Positions 54,421 to 63,971 of a stretch of 64,000 nt of DNA are shown in pieces. A program made the position numbers and the translations under genes. The stretch is from JAWKXU01 sp020446465. Lineage in GTDB: Bacteria > Pseudomonadota > Alphaproteobacteria > Sphingomonadales > Sphingomonadaceae. The notes under the pieces were generated by a model. That model saw only the letters and a list, made by a program, of their open reading frames with translations. It searched no databases and was not told where the DNA came from. Within the stretch, counting starts at the first letter, position 1. Every line of letters starts with the position of its first letter. The stretch covers positions 1 through 64,000 of the forward strand of contig JAWKXU010000004.1 of assembly GCA_041396845.1 (NCBI GenBank). The letters run 5' to 3'.

Positions 54421-56031
54421 ATGGCGACATCAGCGCCCGCAACCGAGCAACACGAAGTCGATCCGAAGGAAATCCGTCTCGTCATTACGGCGTCATCGGC
54501 GGGCACTGTTTTCGAATGGTATGATTTCTTTATCTACGCAACGCTGACCACCAGCGGCATTATCGGCAGCACCTTCTTCCCTTCCGGCAACCTTGCCCTG
54601 CAAACCTTGCTGGCATGGGCCGGGTTCGCCGTCGGCTTCGGTTTTCGGCCGCTTGGCGCCATTCTGTTCGGCTATCTGGGTGACAAGCTGGGACGGAAAT
54701 ATACCTTCCTCGTCACGATCACCCTGATGGGCCTTGCGACGGCAGGCATCGGGCTTATCCCTTCCACTGCCGCGATCGGTTCGGCTGCACCGATATTGCT
54801 CATTCTGTGCCGGGTGGGGCAGGGGCTTGCGCTCGGCGGTGAATATGGCGGAGCTGCCATTTATGTGTCCGAACACTCCCCTCCGGGAAAGCGCGGGTTT
54901 TACACCAGCTTCATTCAGGCCAGTGTGATCGGCGGCTTCGTGCTCAGCCTTGCGATGGTATTGCTGACGAAGTCCGCGATGAGCGAAACTGCATTCGTGG
55001 AGTGGGGCTGGCGCCTGCCGTTCCTGTTCTCGCTGGCATTGCTTGCCGTATCCTTGTGGATGCGGCTGATGCTGTCGGAAAGCCCGGTTTTCGCCGCCAT
55101 GCGCGAGGAAGGCGAAATCAGCCACAACCCCTTTATCGAAAGTTTCACATACCCCGGAAATCCCAAGCGGATTTTTGTCGCGCTGTTCGGTATTGCAGCG
55201 GGCCTGACGACCATCTGGTACACCGCGATGGTCTATAGCCTGGAGTTTCTCAAAGGCCCGGTCCATGTGTCAGACACGGCTGCTGAATTGATTGTCTGTG
55301 GCGGCGCGCTGCTTGGCAGCATAATGTTCATCGTCTTTGGCAAGTGGTCGGATAAAGTGGGCCGCAAAAGGCCGATCATTATCGGCTATGTCCTTACACT
55401 GCTTACCTTGTTCCCGTTGTTCTGGGCGATGGGCAACGCAGCAAATCCCTCGCTGGAAGCCGCAGCGAAATCAGCACCGGTTGTCGTGTCGGGCGCGGAC
55501 TGCGCATTCGATCCCTTTGCAAAGCAGCAATCGAGCGATTGCGGAAAAGTCCTCGCGCTGCTTACGGCCAAGGGCGTGAAATATACGCTGAAGGCCCAGG
55601 GTAGCACGTCGGTTGCCGTAGGGACCACGATTGTCGATCAGGTAGAGCCAGAAACCGTTGAAGCTGCTCTCAACGCTGCAGGATACGATTTCAACGATGT
55701 CACGCCATCGAGCCATGACATCGCCATCATTATCGTCTGCCTGCTTGCGCTCAGCATTCTGTCAGGCATGACGTATGGCCCGGTTGCAGCCTTGCTGTCG
55801 GAAATGTTCCCGCCCAAAATCCGTTATAGCTCGATGTCCATTCCCTACCACTTTGGCACCGGATATTTTGGCGGGTTTCTGCCGTTCATCGCCAGCTATA
55901 TCGCAGCCAGCACGGGTGATCCCTATTCCGGCCTGTGGTATACCTGGGGCGTTGTGCTGGTGGCTCTGATCGTGGGTGTGTGGGGTATCCCCAACGGACC
56001 TCCACGAGATTTCTCCGACGATGCCAACTGA
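54421..56031 (+). CDS. MHS-family MFS transporter with periplasmic insertion
   Basis: 536 residues with 12 predicted spans. FEWYDFFIYATL at the start, GYLGDKLGRKY after span 2 and GQGLALGGEYGGA are marks of the metabolite:H+ symporter family (relatives carry citrate, alpha-ketoglutarate, proline or osmolytes). An added soluble stretch of about 90 residues (340-432) lies between spans 9 and 10, on the periplasmic side, with Cys361 and Cys374. Substrate unknown. Its last 11 bases overlap the start of alr, suggesting joint translation. Confidence 0.85.
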   Translation: MATSAPATEQHEVDPKEIRLVITASSAGTVFEWYDFFIYATLTTSGIIGSTFFPSGNLALQTLLAWAGFAVGFGFRPLGAILFGYLGDKLGRKYTFLVTITLMGLATAGIGLIPSTAAIGSAAPILLILCRVGQGLALGGEYGGAAIYVSEHSPPGKRGFYTSFIQASVIGGFVLSLAMVLLTKSAMSETAFVEWGWRLPFLFSLALLAVSLWMRLMLSESPVFAAMREEGEISHNPFIESFTYPGNPKRIFVALFGIAAGLTTIWYTAMVYSLEFLKGPVHVSDTAAELIVCGGALLGSIMFIVFGKWSDKVGRKRPIIIGYVLTLLTLFPLFWAMGNAANPSLEAAAKSAPVVVSGADCAFDPFAKQQSSDCGKVLALLTAKGVKYTLKAQGSTSVAVGTTIVDQVEPETVEAALNAAGYDFNDVTPSSHDIAIIIVCLLALSILSGMTYGPVAALLSEMFPPKIRYSSMSIPYHFGTGYFGGFLPFIASYIAASTGDPYSGLWYTWGVVLVALIVGVWGIPNGPPRDFSDDAN

Positions 56032-57076
56032 CACCGCCGCTGCACCGCCACCAACACTCCGGCTTGATCTCGACCTGGATGCGCTGAGCGCCAATTGGCG
56101 CGCGCTTGATCAGATGGCCGGGGCGGAGTGCCGGACAGGGGCGGCCGTAAAGGCCAACGCTTATGGGCTTGGGGTGGAACGCGTTGTGCTGGCTCTGCAC
56201 AAGGCCGGGGCGCAGGATTTTTACGTCGCCCACTGGAGCGAAGTTGCAGCCGTCGCAGCCCACGTCCCGGCGCAGGCCATTTCGGTGCTGCATGGCCCGC
56301 TTACCGCGGAAGACTGTGCGTATGCCCGCGCGACGGGCGCACGTCCCGTTCTCAACTCCATGCGGCAGGTTTGTCTGTGGCTGGAAAGCGGCGGTGGTGC
56401 GTGTGACCTTATGGTCGATACAGGCATGAACCGACTGGGCATTGCGATGGATGCTTTGGGGCAACCTGAAATCGCACAACTCCAGATTGACACTGTTATG
56501 TCGCATCTGGCCAGTGCGGATGAAGATGTTGCCCAGAATGCTGCACAGCAGCGTAATTTCCTTACTGTTTGCGCCGCTGTTCCGGCAAAACGGCGTAGCC
56601 TGTCAGGCAGCGCAGGCATTGCCCTGGGGCAAGGTTACTGCTTTGACCTGACGCGGCCGGGTCTGTCGCTTTATGGCGGTATACCGAGGGCGGAACTTGC
56701 GGGCGTAATCCGGCAGGTCGCCTGGCCCGAAGCCGCGATCATTCAGGTGCGAGAATTGAAACCGGGTGATGCCGTCGGTTACAACGCCACATTCATTGCC
56801 GAACGCCCGATGCGGGTGGGCGTGGTTTCGCTTGGTTATGCAGACGGTTATCTGCGCTGCTGGTCAGGCAAGGGAATGCTGCGCCATGGTGAGCATCTGT
56901 TGCCGCTGTTGGGCCGCGTTTCGATGGACATGGTGGTCGTTGACCTTGCTTCGTGCCCCGATCTTGCGGAAGGTGACTGGCTGGAAATCCCGTTCGGCTT
57001 ACCCGAAAGCTCTCGTCAAAGTGGCCTGTCCCAATATGAACTGCTGACAGTTTTAGGCAGGCGTTTCGTGCCATAA
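56021..57076 (+). CDS. alr: Alanine racemase
   Basis: 351 residues, a fold-type III PLP enzyme making D-alanine for peptidoglycan. The PLP Lys is in VKANAYGLG near residue 40; MVDTGMNRLG, LSLYGGIP, the tyrosine-bearing VGYNATFIAERP region and RVSMDMVVVDL follow. ATG 56021 overlaps the transporter gene by 11 bases; a longer frame inside that gene is unlikely. Whether this is the biosynthetic or catabolic enzyme cannot be told; it is the only racemase gene in the window. Confidence 0.94.
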   Translation: MPTDTAAAPPPTLRLDLDLDALSANWRALDQMAGAECRTGAAVKANAYGLGVERVVLALHKAGAQDFYVAHWSEVAAVAAHVPAQAISVLHGPLTAEDCAYARATGARPVLNSMRQVCLWLESGGGACDLMVDTGMNRLGIAMDALGQPEIAQLQIDTVMSHLASADEDVAQNAAQQRNFLTVCAAVPAKRRSLSGSAGIALGQGYCFDLTRPGLSLYGGIPRAELAGVIRQVAWPEAAIIQVRELKPGDAVGYNATFIAERPMRVGVVSLGYADGYLRCWSGKGMLRHGEHLLPLLGRVSMDMVVVDLASCPDLAEGDWLEIPFGLPESSRQSGLSQYELLTVLGRRFVP

Positions 57077-57098
57077 TTCCCTAACAGGCAATCCTGTT

Positions 57099-57121
57099 TG
57101 CACTGCACATGCTGCACGTGC
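57099..57121. promoter_or_regulatory. TGC-rich inverted repeat upstream of phaR
   Basis: Five TGC units lie in 23 bases (57099-57121) and include the near-symmetric TGCACATGCTGCA, 37 bases before the phaR ATG. PhaR proteins are known to bind TGC/GCA-type sites in their own promoter and in phasin promoters, so this is a candidate autoregulatory operator. By-eye match only. Confidence 0.4.
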
Positions 57122-57157
57122 TAAATGGTCGGAAGGGAATAGTAGAGGAATTGCGCA

Positions 57158-57712
57158 ATGGCCGCGAATGACGAAACGTCTGTTGATCCGATTATCATCA
57201 AGAAATATGCCAACCGGCGCCTCTACAACACCAGTTCGTCAAGCTATATCACGCTCGAAGACCTTGCTCACATGACGCGGGAAGGCGTGGATTTTCAGGT
57301 GCTCGATGCCAAAACGGGCAAAGATATTACACACCAGATTCTCACCCAGATCATCATGGACGAAGAAACCAACGGGGAACAGTTGCTGCCGGTCGGGTTC
57401 CTGCGCCAGCTCATTTCCATGTATGGCAACTCCATGCAGGCGATGATGCCGCATTATCTCGAAGCGTCGATGGACAACTTCCTCGCTAATCAGAAAAAGG
57501 TTCAGCAGGCTTTGTCGAGCGGTGTGGGTGAAAACCCGCTTGCCAAACTCGCGCAGACCAATCTTGCCATGTTCAAGGCTGCGGCTGCTGCAATGATGCC
57601 CGGTGCGAAGGGCGAGGAAAGCGGCGCAACTGACGGAGAAGAAAGCGAACTCGATTCGTTGCGCGCGCAAATGGAAGAGATGAAAAAGAAACTGGATTCG
57701 CTAGGAAAGTAG
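57158..57712 (+). CDS. phaR: PHA synthesis regulator PhaR
   Basis: 184 residues. The N-terminal DNA-binding block (IIIKKYANRRLYNTSSSSYITLEDLAHM) and the PHB-accumulation domain (DITHQILTQIIMDEE) are clear. The C-terminal part is helical, with an acidic Glu/Ser stretch then a Lys-rich coil. PhaR senses polyhydroxyalkanoate granules and represses phasin genes. No PHA synthase or phasin gene is in the window. A GAGGA precedes ATG 57158 by 9 bases. Confidence 0.94.
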   Translation: MAANDETSVDPIIIKKYANRRLYNTSSSSYITLEDLAHMTREGVDFQVLDAKTGKDITHQILTQIIMDEETNGEQLLPVGFLRQLISMYGNSMQAMMPHYLEASMDNFLANQKKVQQALSSGVGENPLAKLAQTNLAMFKAAAAAMMPGAKGEESGATDGEESELDSLRAQMEEMKKKLDSLGK

Positions 57713-57849
57713 GCTTTTCTTCTGGCCGTGAGGCAAAATTGCCGACGTCCTTTTACCAACCTTTGTGCAGTTTGGTGAGCATTCCGGCTCGACAGTTGCG
57801 GCCAATCCCCTAAATGGGGCGATCCCTTCTTGCAGCAGGAAATTTTCAA

Positions 57850-59394
57850 GTGTCCGCTATCCGCCACGCTCTCCCGATCAAGCGCGCAGACGACTTTGCC
57901 CAGTGGTATCAGGCTGTTGTCTCGCAGGCCGATATGGCCGAGGAATCCGGCGTGCGCGGCTGCATGGTCATCAAGCCCTGGGGTTACGGTATCTGGGAGC
58001 GTATCCAGCGCCTGATGGATGACCGGATCAAGGCTGCGGGCGTCCAGAATTGTTATTTCCCGCTGTTCATTCCGCTTTCCTACTTCGCCAAGGAAGCCGA
58101 ACATGTGGAGGGCTTTGCCAAGGAAATGGCGGTCGTCACGCATCACCGGCTTGTAGCAGGAGCAGAAGGCGGGCTGGTTCCCGACCCGGAAGCAAAGCTG
58201 GAAGAACCGCTGGTTGTGCGCCCGACTTCGGAAACGGTCATCGGCGCTGCCATGGGGCGCTGGATCCAGAGCTGGCGCGATCTGCCGCTGCTGACAAACC
58301 AGTGGGCCAATGTCGTGCGCTGGGAAATGCGGACCCGCATGTTCCTTCGGACCAGCGAATTTCTCTGGCAGGAAGGCCACACCGCTCACGCCGATGAAGC
58401 TGATGCGATGACCGAAACCCTGCGCGCGCTGGAAATGTATCGCACCTTTGCCGAAGACGTTCTGGCGATGCCCGTCATCGCGGGCGAAAAACCTGAGAAT
58501 GAGCGCTTTCCCGGTGCCGTTGCAACATACAGCATCGAAGCGATGATGCAGGATGGCAAGGCATTGCAGGCCGGCACGTCGCACTACCTCGGCACCAGTT
58601 TTGCCGAAGCGGCGGGCATCCAGTATCAGGACCGCGAAGGCACCCAGCAGCTTTGCCATACGACCAGTTGGGGCGTATCCACCCGGCTGATCGGTGGTGT
58701 CATCATGACTCATGGCGATGATGACGGGTTGCGCGTCCCCCCCGCGATTGCCCCACACCAGATCATCATTCTGCCCATGCTGCGCGAAGACGACAGCGAC
58801 CTGCCTTTGCTTGCCTATTGCGAGGAAATCCGCGCCGCGCTCGCCAGCAAGGTCACATTGGGTGAGCCGATCCGCGTATTGCTGGACAAGCGCCCCGGCA
58901 AGGCTGCTGCCAAACGGTGGGACTGGGTTCGCAAGGGCGCGCCCATTATCCTGGAGGTTGGCCAGCGCGATATGGATGGCGGCAAGGTCGCTCTGCTGCG
59001 CCGCGACCAGTTGTGGAACGCCCAGAACGGAAAGTCTGCTTTCCAGTTCGTGCCGCGCGATGATTTTACTGCCGATGCGCCTGCTCTGCTTGAAGACATT
59101 CAGGCGTTGTTGCTCACTGAGGCGAAAGAGCGGCGCGATGCCAATATCGTGCGCGATGTGGACAGCATGGAAAAGCTGGCGGGTTTTTACGCTGACAATG
59201 CCGTGTTCCCCGGCTGGGTCGAAGTGCAATGGTCAAAACCGACCGGGGATGCGCTCGACAAGGTGGTTGAGCAGTTGAAGGCGCTCAAACTCACTATCCG
59301 TAATGTGCCGATGGATGCAGAGCCCGTCAGCGGCCTGTGTATCTTCACCGGCGAACCTGCGGTTGAACGTATCTACGTCGCGCGGGCCTATTGA
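57850..59394 (+). CDS. proS: Prolyl-tRNA synthetase, eukaryote-like (ProS type 3)
   Basis: 514 residues, lacking the editing insertion of the long bacterial ProRS. Class II blocks: RPTSETVIGAAMGRW, LPLLTNQWANVVRWEMRTRMFLRTSEFLWQEGHTAH, and GTSFAEAAGIQYQ, ending with an anticodon domain and the C-terminal YVARAY. This short form is related to archaeal/eukaryotic enzymes and common in alphaproteobacteria. GTG 57850 is chosen, with AGGA nine bases upstream; the ATG at 57814 has no ribosome site and lies within a small hairpin. Confidence 0.94.
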   Translation: MSAIRHALPIKRADDFAQWYQAVVSQADMAEESGVRGCMVIKPWGYGIWERIQRLMDDRIKAAGVQNCYFPLFIPLSYFAKEAEHVEGFAKEMAVVTHHRLVAGAEGGLVPDPEAKLEEPLVVRPTSETVIGAAMGRWIQSWRDLPLLTNQWANVVRWEMRTRMFLRTSEFLWQEGHTAHADEADAMTETLRALEMYRTFAEDVLAMPVIAGEKPENERFPGAVATYSIEAMMQDGKALQAGTSHYLGTSFAEAAGIQYQDREGTQQLCHTTSWGVSTRLIGGVIMTHGDDDGLRVPPAIAPHQIIILPMLREDDSDLPLLAYCEEIRAALASKVTLGEPIRVLLDKRPGKAAAKRWDWVRKGAPIILEVGQRDMDGGKVALLRRDQLWNAQNGKSAFQFVPRDDFTADAPALLEDIQALLLTEAKERRDANIVRDVDSMEKLAGFYADNAVFPGWVEVQWSKPTGDALDKVVEQLKALKLTIRNVPMDAEPVSGLCIFTGEPAVERIYVARAY

Positions 59395-59395
59395 T

Positions 59396-61672
59396 TTGGC
59401 AAAGCGTCCCAAATCAGCCCACGGACTTCCGACGCGCGAGCAAGTTCTCGATTTCATCCAGACGTCACCCACACCAGCCGGCAAACGCGATATTGCCCGC
59501 GCCTTTGGCCTCAAGGGGCAGGAAAAGATCGCTCTCAAGAAACTGCTGCGCGACATGGCTGATGAAGGCCTGATCGACGGCAAGAAGACTGCTTTTCACC
59601 GCATGGGCGGTGTTCCGCGCGTCACAGTGCTGCGGGTGGTGGAGATCGACGATGGCGAAGTTTTCGCCATTCCTGATAGCTGGCAACCGGACGATGCAAC
59701 GCCGCCGCCGCGCCTGCGCGTTGTGGAGCGCAAGCACGGGCGGGGCGCATCGGCAAGGCAAGGGGCGCTGAAACAGGGTGATCGCATCCTGGCCCGGACG
59801 GAGGAAGCGGGAAGCGGCTGGTTGGCTCACCCGATGAAGAAGCTGCCCTCACAGGGTGAGGCGCTGCTTGGGGTTATCGAAATCGACGGGTCAGGCAAAG
59901 GCTGGCTGGCCCCCGTCGACAGGCGAGTGCGCAATTCATCTCCCATTGCAGACCTTGGTGGTGCCGAAAATGGCAACCTCGTGCTGGCTGAACCAGCAGG
60001 TCGGTCCCCGCGCGCGGGTGTGAAAGTAATCGAGGTTCTGGGCGACCCATTGGCGCCGCGGGCCTTCAGCCTCATCGCCATTCACAAACACGGCATCCCG
60101 TTCCGTTTCCCAGACGGTGCACTGCAGGAAGCTGAAACCGCGGCAGGTATTCCCCTTTCCGACAAGACACGAGAAGACTTGCGGGCCGTCCCTATCGTCG
60201 CCATCGACCCAGCCGACGCACGGGATCACGACGATGCGATCTGGGCAGAACCGGATGGGGAAGGGGGCTTTCGCGCCATTGTCGCGATTGCGGATGTCAG
60301 TTTCTACGTTCGCCCCGGCAGCCGTATCGACAAGGAAGCGCGCAAACGCGGCAACTCGGTCTATTTTCCTGATCGTGTCGTCCCGATGTTGCCAGAAGTG
60401 CTTTCTGCCAACGTCTGTTCGCTAAGGCAGGGTGAAGACCGGGCAGCGATGGCCTGCCACTTGTCTATCGACGCGACAGGCCGCGTAACAGGCTGGCGGT
60501 TTACACGTGCTATTGTGCGTATCGCACACAACATAGCTTATGAAGATGCGCAGGCCGCAATCGATAACGGCAACGCTGATGCGACACTTCGCAACCTGTG
60601 GGAGTGCTGGCGCGCGCTGGAAACGGCGCGCAATACGCGCGATCCGCTTGAACTGGAACTGCCCGAACGCCGGGTCATGCTCGATGAAAAGGGCCGTATT
60701 GCCGAAATCGCCCTGCGCGAACGGCTGGACGCGCACCGCGTTGTCGAAGATTTCATGATTGCAGCCAATGTCGCTGCGGCAAAGGCGCTGGAAAGCAAAG
60801 CGTCGCCAGTCGTCTATCGCATCCACGAACCACCCACGCGTGAAAAGCTGGTTGCGCTGAAAGATTATCTGCAAACTTTTGATCGCAACCTTGCATTGGG
60901 GCAAGTCATCACGCCCGGTTTGTTCAACCGGATGCTGAAGGACGTGAGCGACGAGGCTGAAAAGGCGCTGGTAATGGAAGCCGTGCTTCGCAGCCAGACA
61001 CAAGCCTATTACGGCCCTGCAAATGCCGGTCACTTCGGACTTGCGCTTGGCAGCTATGCCCACTTCACATCGCCAATCCGGCGATATGCGGACCTTCTGG
61101 TTCATCGTGCGCTGGTTGACGCGTTCGGGCTGGAACAGCCCGCGCCGCAAGCCGCCTTGCCATCGACGACCGGCCTTTCCGAGCGAGACCGGGCGGACCT
61201 TGGACGGGTCAGCGACGCCATCAGCGTGGCTGAACGGCGCGCGATGGAGGCAGAGCGCGAAACAATAGACCGCTACGTCGCGGCATGGCTTTCCGCGCGT
61301 GTGGGCGAAGTGTTTCCCTGCCGGATCACAGGCGTCCAGCGGTTTGGATTCTTCGCCACGATCGTCGGGCTGGGCGGCGATGGACTGGTTCCGGTGTCCA
61401 CTTTGGGGGCAGAGCACTTTGCCCATGACGAGGCTGCCCACACCCTGACGGGGGAAAGCAGCGGCACCGGCTATGCAATGGGTATGCGCCTTGATTTGCG
61501 GCTTGCAGAAGCGAATCCGCTGACAGGGGCCTTGAAGTTCGAATTGCCCGAAGGCGGCAGCGCCCCCATTGAACCACGCGGAACGCGTCCGCAAGTGCGG
61601 CGCAAGGGCAAATATACCGTGGGCAAACGCGGTCGCCCCGGCAATATCCGCCATCAGGGCAAACGGCGTTAG
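59396..61672 (+). CDS. rnr: Ribonuclease R
   Basis: About 758 residues. Winged-helix and cold-shock-like domains lead to the RNB catalytic domain with IDPADARDHDDAIWAE and RRYADLLVHRALVDAFG, then an S1 domain (GEVFPCRITGVQRFGFFATI) and a basic tail (KGKYTVGKRGRPGN). It degrades structured RNA 3'-5'. TTG 59396 is preferred as start, two bases after the proS stop; upstream codons lie inside proS. It converges on the universal stress protein gene with a four-base overlap. Confidence 0.94.
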   Translation: MAKRPKSAHGLPTREQVLDFIQTSPTPAGKRDIARAFGLKGQEKIALKKLLRDMADEGLIDGKKTAFHRMGGVPRVTVLRVVEIDDGEVFAIPDSWQPDDATPPPRLRVVERKHGRGASARQGALKQGDRILARTEEAGSGWLAHPMKKLPSQGEALLGVIEIDGSGKGWLAPVDRRVRNSSPIADLGGAENGNLVLAEPAGRSPRAGVKVIEVLGDPLAPRAFSLIAIHKHGIPFRFPDGALQEAETAAGIPLSDKTREDLRAVPIVAIDPADARDHDDAIWAEPDGEGGFRAIVAIADVSFYVRPGSRIDKEARKRGNSVYFPDRVVPMLPEVLSANVCSLRQGEDRAAMACHLSIDATGRVTGWRFTRAIVRIAHNIAYEDAQAAIDNGNADATLRNLWECWRALETARNTRDPLELELPERRVMLDEKGRIAEIALRERLDAHRVVEDFMIAANVAAAKALESKASPVVYRIHEPPTREKLVALKDYLQTFDRNLALGQVITPGLFNRMLKDVSDEAEKALVMEAVLRSQTQAYYGPANAGHFGLALGSYAHFTSPIRRYADLLVHRALVDAFGLEQPAPQAALPSTTGLSERDRADLGRVSDAISVAERRAMEAERETIDRYVAAWLSARVGEVFPCRITGVQRFGFFATIVGLGGDGLVPVSTLGAEHFAHDEAAHTLTGESSGTGYAMGMRLDLRLAEANPLTGALKFELPEGGSAPIEPRGTRPQVRRKGKYTVGKRGRPGNIRHQGKRR

Positions 61673-62121
61673 CTCAGCCGGTCAATATCCTCGCTGGATA
61701 GCGACCCCGGCACGACGAAAACCGGGCAGTGCAGCGCCCCGGCATTCATCGTAAAATGGCTGACCAGCGGGCCGGGGTTGCCTTCTGCCGCAGCGCCCAG
61801 AACCAGTGCTGCGACTTCGGGGTGTTCAGCAAGGTAATCGCGCACCACATCCTTGCCTTCGCCAACCCTGACCGCAATCGTCGGCATTCGGCCACTTTCG
61901 CTCAGAATGTTGCCCGCCGCCCCTGTCGCGAGAACTTCGGCACGATCGCGCGCTTCGGCCTCAATCGTTGCCTGAACGCCGCCAAAGGCATTGAAGCTCT
62001 GCGGAGCGACCAGTGCCAGAATATGGACGGTGCCATCGGTTTTTGCTGCGCGACGTGCTGCGAAATGCAAGGCAGCACGCGCTTCCTCGGTTTCATCGAT
62101 GATGACCAGATAGACGCGCAT
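61669..62121 (-). CDS. Universal stress protein (UspA fold)
   Basis: 150 residues. MRVYLVIIDETEEARAALHFAARRA opens the single Usp domain; the end VLGAAAEGNPGPLVSHFTM takes the place of the ATP-binding G-x2-G-x9-G-S/T pattern. ATG 62121 has AAAGGA seven bases upstream, so the longer frame is not used. Usp proteins bind ATP or dimerise in stress. It diverges from pdhC. Confidence 0.85.
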   Translation of the reverse strand: MRVYLVIIDETEEARAALHFAARRAAKTDGTVHILALVAPQSFNAFGGVQATIEAEARDRAEVLATGAAGNILSESGRMPTIAVRVGEGKDVVRDYLAEHPEVAALVLGAAAEGNPGPLVSHFTMNAGALHCPVFVVPGSLSSEDIDRLS

Positions 62122-62261
62122 AGAGTTTCCTTTTGCAACCGTATCGGTGTAATGGCGCGATGACGCAAGCCCCTTGCCCATGGCTGCGCAATTGGTCAAA
62201 AGAAGGACTGCACGGCACGCACTGCCGCAGACACGTCAAACCACGGAGCCAAGAAGCCCCC

Positions 62262-63530
62262 ATGCCAATAGAGATCAGGATGCCCGCCCTTTCGCCGACG
62301 ATGGAGGAAGGGACGCTTGCGCGCTGGCTTGTGAAAGTGGGCGACAAGGTGTCGACCGGCGACGTGATGGCGGAGATTGAAACCGACAAGGCGACGATGG
62401 AGTTCGAGGCCGTCGATGAAGGCACGGTGGCAGCCATCGCTGTGCCCGAAGGCAGTGAAGGCGTGAAAGTCGGCACCGTGATCGCGACGCTGGCTGGCGA
62501 GGGCGAAGAGGTGAGCGTGACCGAAGCCGCCCCCGAACCTACACCCGCACCTGCGCCCGAACCGGCCCCCGCGCCTGCACAGGCATCCGCACCAGCACCG
62601 GCACCTGCACCGGCCAGTATCAAGCCATCGGACACCCGCATCGTGGCATCGCCACTGGCACGCCGCATTGCCGCCCAGCGCGGGGTCGATCTTGCCGCCA
62701 TCAGCGGCAGTGGTCCCAATGGCCGGATCGTCAAGGCGGACGTGGAAAGCGCCGCGGGCATTGCTCCTGCAACCAGAGCCACCGCTCCGACGGCTGCATC
62801 CGCGCCTGTCCCCATGGTTGCCGCCGCGCAGGATTTCGGCATTCCTCACGAAGCTGTCGCGCTGTCGGGTATGCGCAAGACCATTGCCCGCCGCCTGACC
62901 GAGAGCAAGCAGCAAATCCCGCATATCTACCTCACCGTGGATATCCGGCTTGATGCCCTGCTCAAGCTGCGCAGCGAGCTGAACGCCGCACTCGAACCGC
63001 AAGGGGTGAAGCTGTCGGTCAACGATCTGATGATCAAGGCGCTGGCAAAGGCGCTGGAAGCGGTGCCCGAATGCAACGTGCAGTTTGCCGGCGATCAGAT
63101 GCTGCAATTCACCCGCGCCGACATTTCGGTGGCGGTTTCGATCCCCAATGGCCTTATCACCCCGATCATCACCGATGCCGGGTCGCAGTCCGTCTCTGCC
63201 ATTTCCACCCGGATGAAGGATCTGGCGGCACGGGCCAGGGAGGGCAAGCTCGCTCCCGCCGAATATCAGGGCGGCACAGCCAGCCTGTCGAACATAGGCA
63301 TGTACGGGATCAAGCAGTTCGATGCCGTCATCAACCCGCCGCAAGCCATGATCATGGCCATCGGCGCGGGCGAGAAGCGCCCCTGCGTGATTGATGATGC
63401 GCTGTCCGTCGCCACTGTCATGAGCGCCACCGGCAGCTTCGACCACCGCGCTATCGACGGCGCCGATGCCGCTCGCTTCATGCAGGCATTCAAACAAAGC
63501 ATCGAAAACCCGCTCAGCCTCGTCGCGTAA
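62262..63530 (+). CDS. pdhC: Pyruvate dehydrogenase E2 (dihydrolipoamide acetyltransferase)
   Basis: 422 residues. One lipoyl domain with Lys43 in ETDKATMEF, an Ala/Pro linker (about 85-125), a peripheral-subunit-binding domain (VASPLARRIAAQRGVDL), a second flexible linker and the catalytic domain ending with the His395/Asp399 site in FDHRAID. IEIRMPALSPTMEEGTLARWL is typical of PDH rather than 2-oxoglutarate dehydrogenase E2. The E1 genes are not in the window, so it stands apart from any pdh operon. ATG 62262 is chosen to give the usual start. Confidence 0.93.
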   Translation: MPIEIRMPALSPTMEEGTLARWLVKVGDKVSTGDVMAEIETDKATMEFEAVDEGTVAAIAVPEGSEGVKVGTVIATLAGEGEEVSVTEAAPEPTPAPAPEPAPAPAQASAPAPAPAPASIKPSDTRIVASPLARRIAAQRGVDLAAISGSGPNGRIVKADVESAAGIAPATRATAPTAASAPVPMVAAAQDFGIPHEAVALSGMRKTIARRLTESKQQIPHIYLTVDIRLDALLKLRSELNAALEPQGVKLSVNDLMIKALAKALEAVPECNVQFAGDQMLQFTRADISVAVSIPNGLITPIITDAGSQSVSAISTRMKDLAARAREGKLAPAEYQGGTASLSNIGMYGIKQFDAVINPPQAMIMAIGAGEKRPCVIDDALSVATVMSATGSFDHRAIDGADAARFMQAFKQSIENPLSLVA

Positions 63531-63535
63531 TTGGC

Positions 63536-63970
63536 TTGAAAAGCGTGCCTGCCATTTCAGAGACATCCGCCTTTGTTGCAGCTCTTTTCGCGATGCTGGC
63601 AATGCCTGTCAGCGCTCTTGCGAACGCGGGCGAGGAGGTCGTTCCGCTGATTGGCGTCGATGGGCCGGACATGGACGCTTGCACTGCGTTGGGTAAAATC
63701 AGTGCAAAGGATGAAAAACACGAAAAACGGCATTCAGTTCGCGCAGTTGCATCCTCAAACGCGCGTCAAAAGGATGAATTGGCGCCTGCAACGCTCGTCT
63801 GGCTATGTGAGGCAAAAGGGGAATGGCAAGGCATTATCTATCCCGCGGGCCAGTTTCAGGATATTGGCGATTGCCGCGTTGGCAGCCCGGTCGACAAGCC
63901 ACAACCTTACAGTGGCCCCTGTGCTTACGGCTGGATCGAAGCTGACGCTATCCAGCTTGTAGCGGGATAA
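63536..63970 (+). CDS. Exported hypothetical protein downstream of pdhC
   Basis: 144 residues from TTG 63536 (GTG 63545 also possible). A Sec signal (hydrophobic SAFVAALFAMLAMPVSALA, cleavage likely after ALA near residue 29) is followed by a small domain with Cys49, Cys90, Cys113 and Cys129, which could form two disulfides. It begins just five bases after pdhC. I recognise no family; a role in the envelope is inferred only from the signal. Confidence 0.6.
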   Translation: MKSVPAISETSAFVAALFAMLAMPVSALANAGEEVVPLIGVDGPDMDACTALGKISAKDEKHEKRHSVRAVASSNARQKDELAPATLVWLCEAKGEWQGIIYPAGQFQDIGDCRVGSPVDKPQPYSGPCAYGWIEADAIQLVAG

Positions 63971-63971
63971 G

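Noticed and set aside
57502..59229. 575-codon open frame antisense to proS and phaR
   Set aside because: Covers two confident genes and shows no domain.
62510..62640. Short tandem DNA repeat
   Set aside because: It encodes the Ala/Pro swinging-arm linker of the E2 protein; the repetition is at protein level and expected.
62196..63602. 468-codon open frame antisense to pdhC
   Set aside because: Gly/Cys/Arg-rich translation of the Ala/Pro linker on the wrong strand; shadow.
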